The position numbers and the translations under genes are program-made. From Chitinophaga polysaccharea (GTDB taxonomy: Bacteria > Bacteroidota > Bacteroidia > Chitinophagales > Chitinophagaceae), in assembly GCF_007829335.1 (NCBI RefSeq), contig NZ_VIWO01000002.1, forward strand, positions 806,001 to 870,000: a stretch of 64,000 nt of DNA, read 5' to 3'. The notes below the pieces were generated by a model. The model worked only from the letters and a program-made list of their open reading frames with translations. It was not told the origin of the DNA and did not search any database. Shown piece after piece: positions 15,622-24,972 of this stretch (the stretch's first letter is position 1; every line of letters begins with the position of its first letter).

Positions 15622-17514
15622 TTATTTCAGTGGGGTAAACCGGATCGCTTCCCCTCCAGATGCTAATAAATGTGCATCCAGTATGCTGGAAGCATCCACC
15701 TCCGCTTGTTTTATGGATACTTTAGTGCGCACCGGAGACGACGGGTCATCGTAGTAAATTTCTGCCTTATATCGTTTTCCAGCAGACAGAAAAGAGCAAT
15801 TAATTTTAATATCCCGGGCATCGTTATTGGTGATGGCGCCCACATACCAATCCGTTCCACTTCTCCTGGCAACAGTAATATACTCCCCGATAGCTCCATC
15901 CACTACCCTGGTATCATCCCAGACCGTAGGAACGGCATCAAAAAATTTCAGCTCAGGCTCGTCCTGCGAGTCTTCCGGCTTATCGTACCAATACAAAAAT
16001 TGCAATGGACTATAATACACAACCGACAACGCCATTTGATGCATAGAAGTGGTTTTTAACACACGCGCATTTTGCGTTTCTGCCAGGCGGCTTTTCAGCT
16101 CCGGCCGATGGTAGTAGCAGATTGTATAATCAGCGGCCCCACATAGGAACCGGGTAAATGGCAATACAGTGTTATGGGTAGCATCGGGCATTTCTTCATT
16201 TCCTCTTATACCTTCCTGCGTAAGTAAGTTGGGATAAGTCCGGCTAAAGCCGGTAGGACGATACTCATCATGGATATCCACCATTAAATGATAACGCGCG
16301 CATTTCTTTACTGCCTCATGCAGCCAGGCCGTCCATTTGTAGGAACCTACGCTCACGAATCCAAACTTTATTCCTGCTACTCCCCATTTTTCATAGAGCG
16401 GCAACAGGATATCCAGCTGCTTTGCCAGTGCAATCTGGTTTACGTATAAGAAAACGCCGATGCCATGTTGTTTGGCATAGCTGATCACTGCCGGAAGATT
16501 CAAATCATTCTTGGGATTACGGCGGGGATCCACTTGTACGTGCGAGGCATCGGCAGCTGTATCAAACTCATACCCATACCAGCCTGCGTCAAAGTGGATA
16601 TATTGCAAATGCCGCTTCACTGCAAAATCTATCTCCTTCTTTGCCCCATCAGTAGATAAGGTCATTTCACGCATTACTTTGCCAGGCTTGATCCAGGCAG
16701 TATTTTTAATGGCGCAGGGTAAATTCAGGTTTAGTAACAGATCATTATGTTGTAATAACTGCGTAGGCTTTTCTGCTATCATGATCACCCGCCACGGCGT
16801 GGAAAATGGTTCTGACAACTCGACCGGCTCATACATCGCGCAGCCTATGGTATTGGTTTTGGTGGAGTCTAAGGCAAAATAAGTACGGCAATAATCTACT
16901 ACTGCTGCTTCAGCCAGGGCCGCGTATAGTCCATTTTTCAGCTGTAAGGTCAGTGGTCTTTCGGCGCCTGATGGCCATTTCTCTAATGGCAACAGGCGGT
17001 AACTCCCCTGGGCATGATTGGTAAACCAGGCCATTGTACCCGCCGGTAGCGTGAATGCAGACAGGTCTTTTTGAATGCGGACTTTACTGCCAGCAACTCC
17101 GGGAAAACAATAACGAAAAGCTACACCTTCATTATAGACACGCACCTCTATTTGCAGCTGCTGTTTTTCATTTCCTTCAAATGTAAACATGCCGGCGTGG
17201 TAATGGTCATGCACTACGTTTCTCTCTCCATACACCGGCTTCCAGGACGCGTTCTTTTCGCTCTGCTGAACAGTCATCAAATGCCAGCGATCACTCCAGC
17301 CCTCCAGTCCCAGTGGGGAATGTTCAATCACTTCCTGCTGCCGGTAAAAAATGTCATACCCAATTTTACCCCCCTCATCTACAAATAACCGGAACCGGGT
17401 CTTCCCATCGGGAGCCTCTAACTGCACTGTCTTTTGTGCTGTTACATAAAAGACAGATAAAGAAATACAACAACTCAATAAAAGCAAGCGTTTCTTGCAC
17501 CTGGAAAACATCAT
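15622..17514 (-). CDS. Glycoside hydrolase family 97 protein
   Basis: A 630-residue secreted GH97 enzyme with signal peptide (RLLLLSCCISLSVFYVTAQ) and the family layout: N-terminal beta sandwich (~25-280), (beta/alpha)8 barrel (~290-540) and C-terminal sheet. Barrel motifs seen are HFDAGWYG, GIKFGFVS, MVDIHDEYRPTGFSRTYPN and LTQEGIRGNEE. GH97 includes inverting alpha-glucosidases (SusB) and retaining alpha-galactosidases. At the place where the retaining group carries its Asp nucleophile (IKxDF), this protein has Gly (IKFGF), and glutamates are present in HDEY and TQEG. That points to the inverting SusB-like type, by inference. It is the last gene of the SusC/SusD locus. Confidence 0.93.
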   Translation of the reverse strand: MMFSRCKKRLLLLSCCISLSVFYVTAQKTVQLEAPDGKTRFRLFVDEGGKIGYDIFYRQQEVIEHSPLGLEGWSDRWHLMTVQQSEKNASWKPVYGERNVVHDHYHAGMFTFEGNEKQQLQIEVRVYNEGVAFRYCFPGVAGSKVRIQKDLSAFTLPAGTMAWFTNHAQGSYRLLPLEKWPSGAERPLTLQLKNGLYAALAEAAVVDYCRTYFALDSTKTNTIGCAMYEPVELSEPFSTPWRVIMIAEKPTQLLQHNDLLLNLNLPCAIKNTAWIKPGKVMREMTLSTDGAKKEIDFAVKRHLQYIHFDAGWYGYEFDTAADASHVQVDPRRNPKNDLNLPAVISYAKQHGIGVFLYVNQIALAKQLDILLPLYEKWGVAGIKFGFVSVGSYKWTAWLHEAVKKCARYHLMVDIHDEYRPTGFSRTYPNLLTQEGIRGNEEMPDATHNTVLPFTRFLCGAADYTICYYHRPELKSRLAETQNARVLKTTSMHQMALSVVYYSPLQFLYWYDKPEDSQDEPELKFFDAVPTVWDDTRVVDGAIGEYITVARRSGTDWYVGAITNNDARDIKINCSFLSAGKRYKAEIYYDDPSSPVRTKVSIKQAEVDASSILDAHLLASGGEAIRFTPLK

Positions 17515-17542
17515 CAGACTTTTGTTTTTTTATAAATACAAC

Positions 17543-17567
17543 AGGAGGATGGTGTTCCCATCCTCCT
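17543..17567 (-). terminator. Intercistronic hairpin between susD and GH97
   Basis: AGGAGGATGG and CCATCCTCCT form a perfect 10-base stem with a 5-base loop, 18 bases after the susD stop. No immediate U-tract follows on the minus strand, so it may act as a partial attenuator or mRNA-stabilising processing site that lets susD and GH97 be expressed at different levels. Confidence 0.5.
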
Positions 17568-17584
17568 TAAAACTAATATTATTT

Positions 17585-19297
17585 TTAATATCCCGGATTC
17601 TGCGCTAATGAAGCGCCGGTATTGGCCTGGATAACAGGGTTAGGAATGGGCATTTTGTTGACTTTGGGATCCGGAGTATATCCTGTTTCCTTTACATCTC
17701 CATTATATTTACTTAAATATTCTGTCAATTTTCCCAGGCGCATAAGGGTATTCAACCGGAACTCTTCCATGTATAATTCCCTTGCCCGTTCGTCCAGGAT
17801 TAAGTCGATCGTTACATCTGCCTCGGTCACCGGCGTAGCATGGGCTCTTGTTCTTATCGCATTAATATCATTGGCAGCGCCCCCCAGGTCACCCAGCCTC
17901 ATTTTAGCTTCGGCTCTTAAAAGGTAGGTTTCTGGCAAACGCATAATATACCAATCCTTGTAAGTTCTTCCGTTGTCGTGCCATTGCTTGCTTGTGGGGT
18001 CCTGGAATTTTTTATAGTGCACGCAGGAAACGGCCTTTACAAAAGTAGGCGCACATCCTGCCCTAAATAGGGATGGATCTTTCATATTCGCGCGGGTAAT
18101 GGGCTGACCGTAGTAGGCACTCGCCGGGTTCGTCCAGTAGTGGGTACGGATAATATTGTATTTGGAGTTCCGGATATCGTTATTCCAATCTCCCTTATAC
18201 TGCCAAATCAGGCTGTCGGCATATTTCGTAGCTGTGAGGGCGCCATTGGGTCTTCCCATTAAAGTGTCCTGCAGGAAATTTGGTTTGCCGTCGAGATCTA
18301 CCAACCTCCAGGGGTTAGGACACCACCATCTCTCCATCACGAAGAAACCGCCCGAAGCATTTACGTCGGTATTATTACCGCCTATTACCGTTGAGCTTTG
18401 CTCAATATTCCAGAGTGCTTCCTGGTTACCTTCCTTAAAATTGAAATTGCCATCCTGGAACAGGTCAAAATAAACATCGCCCCAAGGCTGATAGGCGCCC
18501 TGGTACATAGGTGCATTCGACGAAAAAGAGCTCCATTTACCGAAGCGGGAAGTCATCAGACGGCAGTTTCCGCCAAGGATAACGGAATCGGCCGCTTTAA
18601 CAGCACCGGCATAATCTTTCAGGCAGATACTGATTTCGCTCAACAGGCTAAATGCGGCTTCCCGCGGCGCTCTGCCTGAAATTTGGTTATTGATACCGGT
18701 CATCCATTGTGTGGCAAATATTAGATCTGTTTTACACTGTTGGTAAACATCATCCTGGCTTGCTCTCGTATAATCAAATTTAGGCGCCGTAGTTTCATTA
18801 ACTACCAAAGGCACCCCTCCCCACATATTGGCAAGAAAATGATAGGCAAAGGCCCTGAGAAAGCGGGCTTCTCCCACAACGGCGTTCTTTTCTGCTTCCG
18901 ATGCCCATTTCGCAGCGGGCAGTTCAGCCCTGTTAATAATCGTATTCGACTCAGCAATAATTTTATAGAGTTGCCCCCACCATTTATTCGCAAAGCCGTT
19001 ATCTGCATTGAGGGTATTCCATCTGAAATAAGGCACGACCGAATTGGTGGATGCCAGGTTATCCGCAAAATCCGCATCATAACCCATCATATCATAATTT
19101 GCCGCCGCGTCGGAGGCAGCATAGAAATAAGTGCGTACTTTAAGATAAATATCTGCCAGCGCGGACTCAAACTGTGCTTTATTGTTATAGGAATTTTCGG
19201 GACTGTAAAAGTCCAGGGGGACTTCTGTCAGGGACTTTTTACAGGCTACAAATCCTGAAAAAACAATTAGTATAAAAAAGAATTTTATTACGCTCAT
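17585..19297 (-). CDS. susD: RagB/SusD family nutrient-uptake outer membrane lipoprotein
   Basis: A 570-residue SusD-type surface glycan-binding lipoprotein. The signal IKFFFILIVFSGFVAC ends at a lipobox Cys near residue 19. The N-terminal SusD-like domain (EVPLDFYSPENSYNNKAQFE) and TPR helices (ARFLRAFAYHFLANMWGGVP) are present, as is the C-terminal RagB/SusD block with NDINAIRTRAHA and ERARELYMEEFRLNTLMRLG. It caps the SusC barrel encoded 11 bases upstream and passes ligand into it. The ligand is probably an alpha-linked glycan, given the GH97 partner. Confidence 0.95.
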   Translation of the reverse strand: MSVIKFFFILIVFSGFVACKKSLTEVPLDFYSPENSYNNKAQFESALADIYLKVRTYFYAASDAAANYDMMGYDADFADNLASTNSVVPYFRWNTLNADNGFANKWWGQLYKIIAESNTIINRAELPAAKWASEAEKNAVVGEARFLRAFAYHFLANMWGGVPLVVNETTAPKFDYTRASQDDVYQQCKTDLIFATQWMTGINNQISGRAPREAAFSLLSEISICLKDYAGAVKAADSVILGGNCRLMTSRFGKWSSFSSNAPMYQGAYQPWGDVYFDLFQDGNFNFKEGNQEALWNIEQSSTVIGGNNTDVNASGGFFVMERWWCPNPWRLVDLDGKPNFLQDTLMGRPNGALTATKYADSLIWQYKGDWNNDIRNSKYNIIRTHYWTNPASAYYGQPITRANMKDPSLFRAGCAPTFVKAVSCVHYKKFQDPTSKQWHDNGRTYKDWYIMRLPETYLLRAEAKMRLGDLGGAANDINAIRTRAHATPVTEADVTIDLILDERARELYMEEFRLNTLMRLGKLTEYLSKYNGDVKETGYTPDPKVNKMPIPNPVIQANTGASLAQNPGY

Positions 19298-19308
19298 GAT
19301 AATGCTAT

Positions 19309-22300
19309 CTAAAAGTTAAAAGTAAATACCGCCATAATCGTTCTAAGTGTCGGAATAGAGCCATCGGTCAAACCACTATTGGTTTCCGGGTCAAGCCCAA
19401 TCCAATGCGGCGCATAGGTAAATAGGTTATCGGCGCTCAGGGAGCAGCTCATATCGTTGATCCCGTAGCGTTTTGCCAGCGTTGTAAGATTATATGTCAA
19501 TGCAATTTTCTGCACCTTAATAAAGCTCCGGTCAAAATATTTCACGCCCTTGTAAGCGGCCGCTGTCTGGTAATTAAGACGGGGAAATACGGCGCCGCTA
19601 TTTGCGGGTGTCCAGTAATCGTATACGATATGATTGATAGACGGATTATTGGCGAATCCATCGTTGTACGGGGTATTACTGCCGGACAGGAAGTGGCCGT
19701 TGCCGCCCCACATAGAATACACATATACCATCAGGGAAAGGTCTTTATAGCGAAAGGTGTTGGTAAAACCCCAGGTACATGCTGGTTTGGTATCTCCCAG
19801 GAAAACGCGGTCCTTATCTGATGTAATCTTTCCATCGTTGTTAACGTCCAGCAGCTTGTAGGTTCCTGGTAACATCCCGGTCATAATTCCTCCATTATCC
19901 TTGTCGGCCTGCTGCCACATGCCAGTTACCTGATAATCATAAATTGTTCCCAGCGTTTTCCCTATAAACAAATTATCTGAAGGCCGATCTGGCTCAATGC
20001 CTGTTTTCAGATCCGGTCCATATGCGGTAATCAACTTATTCCAGTTGCGTGCAAATGCGATATTGGAGCTCCAGGTAAAGGTTTTCGATTTTACATTAAC
20101 AGTATTCAGGTTCACCTCTATCCCCTTATTTCCTATCTTTCCCAGGTTGGTACTAATTGTCGTAAATCCTGATGTAGAAGGCATAGAGAGCGGGAAGATA
20201 AGGTTACGTGTAGTTTTATCGTACCAGTCGATGGCCCCGGATATACGATTTCCGAAGACAGCAAAATCAATCCCCAGGTTTATCCCCTGGGTGTATTCCC
20301 ATTTTAGCTCATTGTTACCCAGGTTGTTTACAAACGAAGTGGTAACAAATGAAGTCCCGTTATAAAAATAAAAGGAATTGCCCATTCTCGCTAATGTACC
20401 GTAGGGTGATATAGATTGATTACCATTGGTACCGTAAGATGCTCTCAGCGCCAGGTTATCTATAAAGGTGGCATGCCGCATAAATCGCTCCTGCGACAAC
20501 TGCCAGTTAGCTCCTGCAGAAGAGAACACCCCATATTTATGGTTTTCGCTAAAGGCGGAATAGCCGTCCCGCCTAACCGTACCCGTTAGGGAGTATTTGT
20601 TCTTAAAGCTATAAGTCAACCGGGCCATCTCACCCACGGCTGCGCTTTTGGTACCACCGGTATTCACCGTTTGTGTTTGCCCCGTACTGAGACCGTAAAT
20701 ACCTAATGTTGGATCCGCAAAATTCTCTCCATGCGAGCTTTGGGAAAATAATTTATAATCTTCGGTTGAATACAACAACGTGGCATCAAAACTATGGTCG
20801 CCGATTGTTTTATTATACTTTACCAGCTGATCAATCAGTACGTAAGTATTCCGGTCGTAGTAAACATCTCCACTTCCGTTTTTGGGCAATCCAGTTACCG
20901 TCTGTGGTCCATAAAACGAGCCTCTTTCATTCCAGTTCTGGGTGATGGAGGTGGTTAAGTTATAAGATAATCCTTCCACCCAGGGCACTTTTATGGTAGC
21001 CGTTACAATGCCATTCAGGTTATTCTGCCGGTTATATACCTGGTCAGGGATTTGCCAATACGGACTGTTAAAAGACGTGGTGGTTTGCGGAAACTGCAGG
21101 TACTTGCCGTCCTGGCCAATGAGGGAGGCATAAGGACTGAACTGATACGGGCTGCTGGGGCTACCGCCACCACTAATACCATAAATGGTAGCACCGGGAT
21201 AATCCTTGAGACTGTAATATGCGTTAATGCCCAGTCTAAACCAGTTGGTCAGATCGCTGGAAAGTTTTACTCTCAGTGAATAATGGTTGTACAAATCATT
21301 TTTAATTACCCCTTTCTGTTTGATCACATTTCCGGAAATATAGTATTCCGTTTTATCGGTTCTGTTGGAAACGCTGGCGGTTGCGTTCAGCGATTGTCCT
21401 GTTTGCCTGAACAGGTTATAAGGGTCCTTTAAGGTGGCCTGGTGATCAGAGGTCGCGTTATAGTTTGTCGCCTCAATCGGTTGCAGATAGGCTGCTATAT
21501 TATTCGGATCGGCTGTCAAACCATTAGCATCCCTGTAATCAAGTACCCGCTGCAGGTATCCCTTTTCATCGTATACCCGTAAACGTTGCTGTTCATTAAC
21601 AGCGCCGTAACCAACATTCACATTAAATTTAGGCTTGCCATTGATCCCGGTGCCTCTTTTTGTTTCAATTAAAATAACACCGTTGGCCGACCGGGAACCA
21701 TACACCGCTGCAGCACTGGCGTCTTTTAACACCGTAAAGCTTTCCACATCGGTGGGTGGTATATCATTCAGTGATCCCCTGAAAATAGCGCCGTCTACCA
21801 CAATCAACGGGGCAGTGCCAGACCTCATGGTATTTTCGCCTCTGACGGAAATCGAAGCTACTTCGCCTGCCTTGCTGACACCACCGATATTCAAACCGGG
21901 AACAATGCCCTTAGCGGTTTCCAGTATATTGTTGACCGGTACATTTTGGTATAACTTCAGATTAGCAGAAGCAACAGACCCGGTGATGGCCTGTTTCTTT
22001 TGTGTACCATACCCTACTACTACTATTTCCTGCTTTTCCATCACGTTCCGGATCAATACAATTCTCAATTCTTTTTCTCCTGTAAAGGATACTTCCTGGG
22101 TAACCATTCCCAAATAGGAAACCACCAGGATGCCGCTGACGGATGATGCCTGCAAGGAGAAATGCCCATTTTTATTGGTATTGGTTCCCCTGGTAGTTCC
22201 TTTCAGCCCTATAGCAGCGCCCTCCAGCGGCCCACCATGCTCATCCACCACCACACCGCTGATATTGACTACAGGCGGGGCTACATGCTGATCGCCCCAC

Positions 22301-22677
22301 TCCTGCTTGCCGGCGTCATTTATAATAATCGTTTTGTCGATAATCGTATAGGAAAAAGGCTGACCGGCCAAACAAAGGTTCAGCGCGTCCCTGATGGGCG
22401 TTTGTCGTAAGTCAAGGCTTACTTTTCTGGCTCCCTGGAGTGTTTTACTTTCATACCAGAAATAGAAGCCGGTCTGCTGTTCTATTTTTTTAAATACCGC
22501 TTCCAGTGGGGCATTCCGCTCGGCAAGGGTGACATTCTGAGAGAATCCGGTGGCGCTCACTTGCATAGCGCCTACTATCATCAATACGACGGCAAGCTTC
22601 ATCATACAAAGCATTTTTGTAGCAATACCCCTCTCCTTTTTCCTAAGAGAGCGACTACAAAGAGTAATAAATTTCAT
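19309..22677 (-). CDS. susC: SusC/RagA family TonB-linked outer membrane protein with STN domain
   Basis: A 1122-residue TonB-dependent transporter. In order: signal peptide (~1-45), STN/secretin domain (~50-120, EAVFKKIEQQTGFYFWYES) that signals to the FecR anti-sigma factor, carboxypeptidase-regulatory-like beta sandwich (~135-215, ISGVVVDEHGGPLEGAAIGL), plug (~225-340, ending YGSRSANGVILIETKRG) and a 22-strand barrel ending MAVFTFNF. It should import oligosaccharides with the SusD protein, using TonB energy. The STN domain agrees with the upstream sigma/FecR pair. Two hairpins lie between fecR and this gene. Confidence 0.96.
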   Translation of the reverse strand: MKFITLCSRSLRKKERGIATKMLCMMKLAVVLMIVGAMQVSATGFSQNVTLAERNAPLEAVFKKIEQQTGFYFWYESKTLQGARKVSLDLRQTPIRDALNLCLAGQPFSYTIIDKTIIINDAGKQEWGDQHVAPPVVNISGVVVDEHGGPLEGAAIGLKGTTRGTNTNKNGHFSLQASSVSGILVVSYLGMVTQEVSFTGEKELRIVLIRNVMEKQEIVVVGYGTQKKQAITGSVASANLKLYQNVPVNNILETAKGIVPGLNIGGVSKAGEVASISVRGENTMRSGTAPLIVVDGAIFRGSLNDIPPTDVESFTVLKDASAAAVYGSRSANGVILIETKRGTGINGKPKFNVNVGYGAVNEQQRLRVYDEKGYLQRVLDYRDANGLTADPNNIAAYLQPIEATNYNATSDHQATLKDPYNLFRQTGQSLNATASVSNRTDKTEYYISGNVIKQKGVIKNDLYNHYSLRVKLSSDLTNWFRLGINAYYSLKDYPGATIYGISGGGSPSSPYQFSPYASLIGQDGKYLQFPQTTTSFNSPYWQIPDQVYNRQNNLNGIVTATIKVPWVEGLSYNLTTSITQNWNERGSFYGPQTVTGLPKNGSGDVYYDRNTYVLIDQLVKYNKTIGDHSFDATLLYSTEDYKLFSQSSHGENFADPTLGIYGLSTGQTQTVNTGGTKSAAVGEMARLTYSFKNKYSLTGTVRRDGYSAFSENHKYGVFSSAGANWQLSQERFMRHATFIDNLALRASYGTNGNQSISPYGTLARMGNSFYFYNGTSFVTTSFVNNLGNNELKWEYTQGINLGIDFAVFGNRISGAIDWYDKTTRNLIFPLSMPSTSGFTTISTNLGKIGNKGIEVNLNTVNVKSKTFTWSSNIAFARNWNKLITAYGPDLKTGIEPDRPSDNLFIGKTLGTIYDYQVTGMWQQADKDNGGIMTGMLPGTYKLLDVNNDGKITSDKDRVFLGDTKPACTWGFTNTFRYKDLSLMVYVYSMWGGNGHFLSGSNTPYNDGFANNPSINHIVYDYWTPANSGAVFPRLNYQTAAAYKGVKYFDRSFIKVQKIALTYNLTTLAKRYGINDMSCSLSADNLFTYAPHWIGLDPETNSGLTDGSIPTLRTIMAVFTFNF

Positions 22678-22685
22678 AGATTTGT

Positions 22686-22708
22686 TTGTCCCGGTGCCCC
22701 CGGGACAA
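22686..22708 (-). promoter_or_regulatory. Hairpin 8 bases before the susC start
   Basis: TTGTCCCGG and CCGGGACAA form a perfect 9-base stem around a 5-base loop, ending only 8 bases from the susC ATG. It could hide the ribosome-binding region or mark a processing site. No U-tract follows, so it is not an ordinary terminator. Confidence 0.5.
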
Positions 22709-22768
22709 GGTTTGTGTTAAATAATCAATAGTCTGCGCGACTGTGTTCATTATTTAGCCTAACACTTT

Positions 22769-22796
22769 GCCGGGTTCCGCGGGAACGGAACCTGGC
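22769..22796. promoter_or_regulatory. Second hairpin in the fecR-susC gap
   Basis: GCCGGGTTCCG pairs with CGGAACCTGGC (one G-U) around CGGGAA. It is about 60 bases upstream of the first hairpin. A tract of T follows only on the plus strand, where no gene ends, so a regulatory role in the fecR-susC leader is more likely than termination. Confidence 0.4.
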
Positions 22797-22880
22797 TTTT
22801 CATGAACGTGGCCAGTTGGAATTTTTCAGTTTGTTTTCACCGCATATTATTATTCTTTTGGTTGATACTTTTTTGGTGGA

Positions 22881-24059
22881 TCAGGGCGTAACGACTATTC
22901 CCTGCGGGGTTACCCTGAAATGAATTTTACTTTGTTCCAGGATTTTGAGTACGTTGGAAATATTGGTGTTGCGACTGATTTTCCCTGAAAACGCTCTCTC
23001 CGGGATCACTCCTTCGTAACTTACTTCAATGTTATACCAACGGCCCAATTCCCGCATGATGGCTTTTATATCTGCGTTTTTAAAATAAAACAAGTTGCTT
23101 TTCCAGGCGATTTCGCTCTCTGTATCTACGTCTGCCAGTACAGAAATGTTATTACCGGCAGGGTTTATCCTGGCCTGCTGCCCGGGATTGAGCAAGCGGG
23201 AATCATGTCCCTGGTGAATGGACACCACTACTTTTCCTTCCAGCAGCGTAACTTTAGCATCTCCTTCTTCGGGATAACTATTAATATTAAAGTGTGTGCC
23301 TAATACCTTTATTTCCGTCACGCCGCTCTTCACGGTAAATGGCATGGAGGTTTGTTTAGCTACCTCCAGGTAAGCCTCTCCGGTTATTTCCACTACCCGT
23401 TGGCTACCGGCAAACGCGGTGGGAAAATGTATAGAAGAAGCGGCGTTCAGCCACACTTTCGTACCATCGGATAGCGTTACCTCGTAATGCCCGCCCCGCG
23501 GGACGGTAATGGTGTTATACAGTATTTTGGCTGGCGTTCCGTTGGCCGAATACACTAATTGGCCGCTGTCTGGCTTGCTGATGCTTGCAGGTCCCTGCTT
23601 TGCGAGTGCTCCAATGCCTGCACTATCCAATCCCACTACATCGCCATTGGCCAGCGTCAGTATAGCTTTGGCGCTGCCGGGCTCAAAGTCTTTGGTAGAT
23701 ATGGATTTAGCCGCGGCAATAGGATTGCTGCTTTTCCTGTTAAAGAAAAGCCAGCAACCAATCCCTATTAAAAAGACGACCGATGCCGCTATGGCCAGCT
23801 GGATCCATAGCAGGCGGGGCTGCCCCAGCTTTACTTCCTGGCCGATACGCCTTTCAATATAATGATACACCTCCTGGATTTCTACTGTGTAATCCTGGTC
23901 ATCCGAACCCGCTTCCAGCTGCCTGTAGAGGATGTCATTGAATGTCGCGGCATCTTCTCCGGATGCAAAGGCATCCATCAGTTGTGCTATCTCTTCTTCC
24001 GTACATTTATTATTCAGAAAGCGAATAAATAATTCTCTGGCATTTTCCATTGTTGACAA
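22881..24059 (-). CDS. FecR family anti-sigma factor
   Basis: A 392-residue inner-membrane anti-sigma factor. The cytoplasmic N-terminal part (~1-78, FIRFLNNKCTEEEIAQLMDA) binds the ECF sigma factor. One membrane helix follows (~83-106, LLWIQLAIAASVVFLIGIG). The periplasmic FecR domain includes VPRGGHYEVTLSDGTKVWLN and a FTVKSGVTEIKVLGTHFNIN strand set. The C-terminal DUF4974-type domain (KAIMRELGRWYNIEVSYEG) is STN-like. It should relay ligand occupancy from the STN domain of the SusC encoded downstream to the sigma factor encoded 88 bases upstream. Confidence 0.95.
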   Translation of the reverse strand: MSTMENARELFIRFLNNKCTEEEIAQLMDAFASGEDAATFNDILYRQLEAGSDDQDYTVEIQEVYHYIERRIGQEVKLGQPRLLWIQLAIAASVVFLIGIGCWLFFNRKSSNPIAAAKSISTKDFEPGSAKAILTLANGDVVGLDSAGIGALAKQGPASISKPDSGQLVYSANGTPAKILYNTITVPRGGHYEVTLSDGTKVWLNAASSIHFPTAFAGSQRVVEITGEAYLEVAKQTSMPFTVKSGVTEIKVLGTHFNINSYPEEGDAKVTLLEGKVVVSIHQGHDSRLLNPGQQARINPAGNNISVLADVDTESEIAWKSNLFYFKNADIKAIMRELGRWYNIEVSYEGVIPERAFSGKISRNTNISNVLKILEQSKIHFRVTPQGIVVTP

Positions 24060-24147
24060 GCATTCCTATAAAGAATACAACCGAGGGAAAAATTCCCTCT
24101 GCTCCGCTAAAAGATTTTTTTCAGTTTTTTTGAGAAAGAAAGCAGGC

Positions 24148-24756
24148 CTATTTAAGTAATAAATCGCCCGTTCTAAGTGATAACAGCGCCAGGATGATAA
24201 TCAGTTCCCTGTTTTTGCAGGCGTATTCCTTTAGGAAACGGTTGGCTTTTACAATATGGTCACTAATGGTGGATAGGGAAATGCCCAGCTGTTGACTCAC
24301 TTCATGATAGCTCTTCCCTTCTATCTTGCATAATTCAAATACCTGCTTCCGTTGCGGTGGAAGTTGGTTGATCGCCATTTGTAGAAATAGCTGTTCTTCG
24401 CGTGAAATGACCCCTTCTTCAATATGTAAGTATCCATTGGCAACCCCACCCGCCAGCATTTGCAGTAACGCCCTGTCCCTGGAGGCCTTCACGTAAAAGG
24501 TAGACACCATATTCCGGGCGATAGTAAACAGGTAGGATGAAAATGACTTCTCTGTATCGATAGTCGCGCGGTGCTCCCATATTTTTATAAATACTTCCTG
24601 GAGAATTTCCTGTGCCACCGTGCGTGATTTGACAAGTTTCAGGATATTTCCGTACAACCTGCCACTATATAAAAAGTAAATTTCTTTAAACGCGACCTCA
24701 CTACCGGCAGCCATTTGCTCCAATAACTCATTCTCATTATGCCCGGTAGTAATCAT
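24148..24756 (-). CDS. ECF-type RNA polymerase sigma factor (with hydrophobic C-terminal tail)
   Basis: A 202-residue sigma-70 family ECF factor when started at the ATG at 24756. Region 2 (EIYFLYSGRLYGNILKLVKS, QEILQEVFIKIWEHR) and region 4 (LPPQRKQVFELCKIEGKSYH, LGISLSTISDHIVKANRFLK) are both present. A frame-open extension to 24942 was rejected because it would run through the terminator of the next operon and lacks homology. A TACTTTTG promoter box at 24813-24820 lies inside that extension and supports 24756. The protein ends in a hydrophobic stretch (LIIILALLSL). It should drive the fecR-susCD-GH97 locus. Confidence 0.93.
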   Translation of the reverse strand: MITTGHNENELLEQMAAGSEVAFKEIYFLYSGRLYGNILKLVKSRTVAQEILQEVFIKIWEHRATIDTEKSFSSYLFTIARNMVSTFYVKASRDRALLQMLAGGVANGYLHIEEGVISREEQLFLQMAINQLPPQRKQVFELCKIEGKSYHEVSQQLGISLSTISDHIVKANRFLKEYACKNRELIIILALLSLRTGDLLLK

Positions 24757-24812
24757 TTTGATGATTTTGATTCCGCAATTATCAATCAATGCTGGAATGT
24801 TTCCAACGCTTT

Positions 24813-24820
24813 CAAAAGTA
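24813..24820 (-). promoter_or_regulatory. -7 promoter box for the ECF sigma gene
   Basis: Minus-strand TACTTTTG, a full TAnnTTTG match, 57 bases upstream of the chosen start at 24756. Confidence 0.5.
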
Positions 24821-24924
24821 ACATATCTCTTAAATTTTTTTAAAGAATGTTTAGAAATTTTAGTCCCCCGGGCATTTGTATGATCCCACAAAAACGATTT
24901 TATAATAGCAGTTTCTAATAAACG

Positions 24925-24953
24925 AAAAAGCCGGCAATGCATACATTGCCGGC
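24925..24953 (-). terminator. Intrinsic terminator after the GLPGLI gene
   Basis: GCCGGCAATG and CATTGCCGGC form a perfect 10-base stem with a 4-base loop. On the minus strand the stem is followed by TTTTTCGTTT. It ends the histidine kinase to GLPGLI operon and separates it from the sigma/SusCD locus. Confidence 0.85.
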
Positions 24954-24972
24954 CCTTGAAAGCTTCCCTTAA

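Noticed and set aside
24757..24942. N-terminal extension of the ECF sigma factor by 62 residues
   Set aside because: It overlaps the terminator of the GLPGLI operon and contains a promoter box; the extra residues do not resemble sigma region 1 or 2.
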